Below are positions 61,708-64,000 of a stretch of DNA of 64,000 nt, in pieces. Positions within the stretch are counted from its first letter, which is position 1. Each line of letters begins with the position of its first letter. A program made the translations under genes and the position numbers. The notes beneath the pieces are model-generated. The model saw nothing but the letters and a program-made list of their open reading frames with translations. It did not search any database and was not told the origin of the DNA. The stretch lies in the NCBI GenBank assembly GCA_044227095.1, contig JBGAFV010000001.1, positions 2,790,001-2,854,000 on the forward strand. The letters are read 5' to 3'. This stretch comes from JACMLD01 sp044227095. GTDB taxonomy: Bacteria; Bacteroidota; Bacteroidia; Chitinophagales; Chitinophagaceae.

Positions 61708-61729
61708 ATGCTGGAGTAAAATCCAGCAT
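61708..61729 (+). promoter_or_regulatory. Perfect hairpin directly before a start codon
   Basis: ATGCTGGA (61708-61715) pairs with TCCAGCAT (61722-61729), loop GTAAAA; the ATG at 61731 is one base later. The gene has no Shine-Dalgarno here, so the stem could control access of the ribosome. A weaker version stands before the homologous gene at 63320. Confidence 0.6.
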
Positions 61730-61730
61730 T

Positions 61731-63035
61731 ATGAAAAAGACAGCCATTTTAATAGTATTTACGGTAGCATTTATAAGCAACGGTTTTGCCCAAACTGTTT
61801 ATACGGTAAACAGCAACGCTAACTATTCTGCAAGCTGTAATAATTGTACGTTTAATATATCTGCTGGTGTTACACTTACCATTAACCAGGCAGGTACTTG
61901 CAACAATTGTACATTTAATGGCGGAAACATACAGGTAAACAATAACATTACCTGTCAGCCCTGTACTTTTAGTGGTAATAATATTACAATGACGGGCCAG
62001 TCTATCAACCCTAATTCTAAAACTACAAGTTTCAATAATGTGGTGTTAACTGCAAACGGTGCAAGTTCAATAACTGCCAATACACCGGTTGCCATTTCTA
62101 ATTCAGTTTTTACTTTTAACGGTACATCCTACTTTAATAACAATGGTGGCCAGCTTGATATTACAGCCAGCACACTTAACTTTTTTGGTGACAGTTATTT
62201 TATTGCAAATGCAGGCCCGGTAAATTTAAAAAGTGCCAGCAAGCTGGTAGCAGGTAATGGCGCAATAGCCAGCAAAGCTTATATAAAAATAAATGGTCCT
62301 GCACTTAATATTTATGATGCTGCATCTAAAATAGTGCTTGGTAACAATAACAATTTTTATTTTAACTGGGGCGGCTATAATTCGATAAGCAACAACCAAT
62401 CATTTACTACTACTTATCCAAGTACTGCAAGTACGCTTAACTGTGGTGGTGCAGGACAAAACGCTTGTGGTATGTGGAGTGCGCCAACTGTTTATGGTCC
62501 TTCAGTATTTAACTCAACAGGGGTTGCTGCAATTAGTTCTGCATTACCAATTGTGTTAACTGATTTTTCTGTTACCACTACTGGTCTTTCATGGACAACA
62601 GCAGAAGAAATTAATGCTGATTATTTTATAGTAGAATATAGCGCTACAGGTGTTGGTTTTGAAAAAGCAGGAATTGTTGCAGCAAAAGGAAGCATGTCTC
62701 ACTATACTTATAATGTAACTGAAGCAGGTTATTACCGCCTTGCAATGGTAGATAAAGACGGTACAAAAGCTTATTCTGCTATTAAAATGCTGAATACTGC
62801 AACAGTAAAAGGCGTTAGCTTTTATCCTAACCCGGTTGTTGATATGGTAAATGTTTCTGTAGCCGGACAATCTACAGTTCAGTTGTTGAGCCAATCTGGC
62901 CAGGTATTGCTGGAAAGAAAATCATCAGGTAAGATAACCCTGGACGTAAAACAGTTTGCGCATGGTATGTATATTTTAAAAGTAGTTGACGCAAACGGTA
63001 ATGAACAAACAGGTAAAATGATGATTGCACATTAA
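61731..63035 (+). CDS. Exported protein with Cys-x2-Cys repeats and T9SS sorting domain
   Basis: 434 residues from the ATG of MKKTAILIVFTVAFISNGFAQ, a signal peptide. The N-terminal part (25-90) has three SC/TC-x-x-C-T/S-F elements (SCNNCTF, TCNNCTF, TCQPCTF) in a parallel-beta style rhythm that is rich in Asn, Thr and Ser to about residue 230. After a short hinge (about 280-350, VLTDFSVTTTGLSWTTAEE) comes the type A T9SS tail, SFYPNPVVDMVNVSVAG through AHGMYILKVVDANG. It should be exported by the type IX system and attached at the surface. It has a tandem homologue at 63320. Confidence 0.88.
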   Translation: MKKTAILIVFTVAFISNGFAQTVYTVNSNANYSASCNNCTFNISAGVTLTINQAGTCNNCTFNGGNIQVNNNITCQPCTFSGNNITMTGQSINPNSKTTSFNNVVLTANGASSITANTPVAISNSVFTFNGTSYFNNNGGQLDITASTLNFFGDSYFIANAGPVNLKSASKLVAGNGAIASKAYIKINGPALNIYDAASKIVLGNNNNFYFNWGGYNSISNNQSFTTTYPSTASTLNCGGAGQNACGMWSAPTVYGPSVFNSTGVAAISSALPIVLTDFSVTTTGLSWTTAEEINADYFIVEYSATGVGFEKAGIVAAKGSMSHYTYNVTEAGYYRLAMVDKDGTKAYSAIKMLNTATVKGVSFYPNPVVDMVNVSVAGQSTVQLLSQSGQVLLERKSSGKITLDVKQFAHGMYILKVVDANGNEQTGKMMIAH

Positions 63036-63115
63036 GCGAAGAAGCTAGTAAATGATTGCATTTATTAAGCCTGATTGTTTTTTTATTTTTTTGTACTTAA
63101 AACTCTTTATATAAA

Positions 63116-63195
63116 AATACGGTTGTATATTGGCGTTATAGAAAGAATAAACATATGTAATTAATTTTTAAAATATTCGGTTGTACATAAACGTT
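63116..63195 (+). repeat. Direct repeat pair before the second Cys-repeat gene
   Basis: AAAATACGGTTGTATATTGG then CGTTAT (63115-63140) and AAAATATTCGGTTGTACATA then AACGTTAT (63170-63196) are two imperfect copies about 55 bp apart. They could be operators or old promoter repeats. The rest of the 63036-63319 region is AT-rich with no gene. Confidence 0.45.
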
Positions 63196-63319
63196 ATTTT
63201 ATTCCATAATTAGTAAAAAAAATCCCACCTATGGAATAAGAATGCAAGTTGGTTGTTTCTAATATATTGGTAGTCAAACAAAGGTTTTTTGGCATGATGA
63301 TGGGTTCGCTCTCATTATT

Positions 63320-64000
63320 ATGAAAAAAACAACTATACTCTTGCCCGTATTGCTACTTATTATGGTGAGCAACTCTTTTGCTCAAACCATCTACACTGTA
63401 AACAGCAACAGTGACTATTCTGCAAATTGTAATTCCTGTACTTTTAATATTTCCCCTGGGGTTACACTTACTATTACTGAAGAAGGTGTATGTAATGCCT
63501 GCACATTCAATGGAGGCAAACTGGCCGTAAACAGTAATCTTGTTTGCCAGCCATGTTCATTCAATAACAATAATATTGCTTTGAATAGCGGTTATGGTAT
63601 TGAACTGAGTACAGATATACCCCCTTATACGGGTGTGTCATCTTTTAACGGGGTTGTTTTAACAGCCAATAGTACAAGTTCACTTGTTGCCAACACACCA
63701 CTCAGCATTACAAATTCTAATTTTACATTCAGCAGTAATTCGTTTTTCGATAACCGCGGCGGTCAACTGGATATTACAAACAGCACACTTAATTTTTTTG
63801 AGGATGCTTATTTTATAGCCAATGATGGCCCGGTTAATTTAAAAAGCGGAACTAAAATATTTGCAGGTAATGGCGCTATTAACAGCCATGCGTATGTGAA
63901 AATAAATGGCCCCAAACTAAATATTTACGATGCGGCTTCTTCTATAAATTTGGGAAACAACAACAATTATTATTTCAATTGGGATAGTTACAACTCAATA
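63320..64000 (+). CDS. Exported Cys-x2-Cys repeat protein, second copy (3' truncated by window)
   Basis: The frame is open from the ATG at 63320 to the last base (227 codons). It begins with a signal peptide (KKTTILLPVLLLIMVSNSFAQ). The mature part matches the 61731 protein nearly residue for residue: IYTVNSNSDYSANCNSCTF, VCNACTFNGGKLAVNSN, VCQPCSF, LDITNSTLNFFEDAYFIAND and YVKINGPKLNIYDAASS. A short insert near residue 95 (about 8 residues) distinguishes it. The T9SS tail expected at its C-terminus is off the window. The two are a tandem duplication. Confidence 0.85.
   Translation, partial: MKKTTILLPVLLLIMVSNSFAQTIYTVNSNSDYSANCNSCTFNISPGVTLTITEEGVCNACTFNGGKLAVNSNLVCQPCSFNNNNIALNSGYGIELSTDIPPYTGVSSFNGVVLTANSTSSLVANTPLSITNSNFTFSSNSFFDNRGGQLDITNSTLNFFEDAYFIANDGPVNLKSGTKIFAGNGAINSHAYVKINGPKLNIYDAASSINLGNNNNYYFNWDSYNSI

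Overview
This 64 kb window is an ordinary-to-accessory chromosomal stretch from a member of the Bacteroidota, most likely the Chitinophagaceae/Chitinophagales. The evidence is AT-rich sequence, almost no Shine-Dalgarno motifs, a type IX secretion (T9SS) C-terminal sorting domain, Bacteroidota-style FtsX/MacB permeases, DUF4142 lipoproteins, thrombospondin-repeat OmpA proteins and an Rhs remnant with typical Bacteroidota wording. The family placement is inference; the phylum is well supported.

Layout. 1-3.3 kb: 3' end of dnaE, trxA, a DUF1801 protein and a nucleoside-type MFS transporter. 3.35-3.85 kb: four tandem ~134 bp units made of palindromes. 4.0-10.6 kb: a transglutaminase-DUF2126 protein facing an iron-permease/LigD pair. 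10.9-12 kb: small stress-type proteins (KTSC, DUF4142, DUF6496). 12.3-16.3 kb: an M6 metallopeptidase followed by a tight three-gene ATP-grasp operon. 16.5-22.3 kb: a carboxypeptidase-regulatory-like protein, an exported Ppx/GppA-like protein, and a transglutaminase plus circularly permuted ATP-grasp/Alpha-E operon that completes the amidoligase set begun at 4 kb. 22.6-30.5 kb: sialate O-acetylesterase, Bcr/CflA pump, subtilase and FtsX-type permease. 30.7-41.2 kb: housekeeping genes (ahcY, an Lrp/AsnC regulator, an M16 peptidase pair, Nudix, CorA, dapF, nucleoside phosphorylase, tRNA-Cys) interrupted by two microsatellites.

41.3-52.5 kb is the most unusual region. Just after tRNA-Cys lies a decayed Rhs/YD-repeat gene end, then a compact five-gene operon: a CHASE2-like membrane sensor, an unknown protein, two WD40 proteins, and a WD40 protein fused to an intact caspase-like (C14) peptidase. 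The two WD40-only proteins look like paralogues of the caspase protein that stop just where the protease domain would begin. I regard this as the best candidate for an undescribed signalling or conflict system.

52.7-56.5 kb: an OmpR-type response regulator and histidine kinase followed by a UspA-like protein and a bestrophin-type channel. Their shared upstream region carries six TTCTAAT-type heptamers spaced exactly 11 bp apart, a strong candidate operator array. 56.6-59.8 kb is a run of small exported or hypothetical proteins. 60-64 kb holds an OmpA-family protein and two tandem, homologous exported proteins with Cys-x2-Cys repeats; the first has a T9SS tail and the second runs off the window end.

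All assignments come from reading the sequence and recalling family features; no database search was run.
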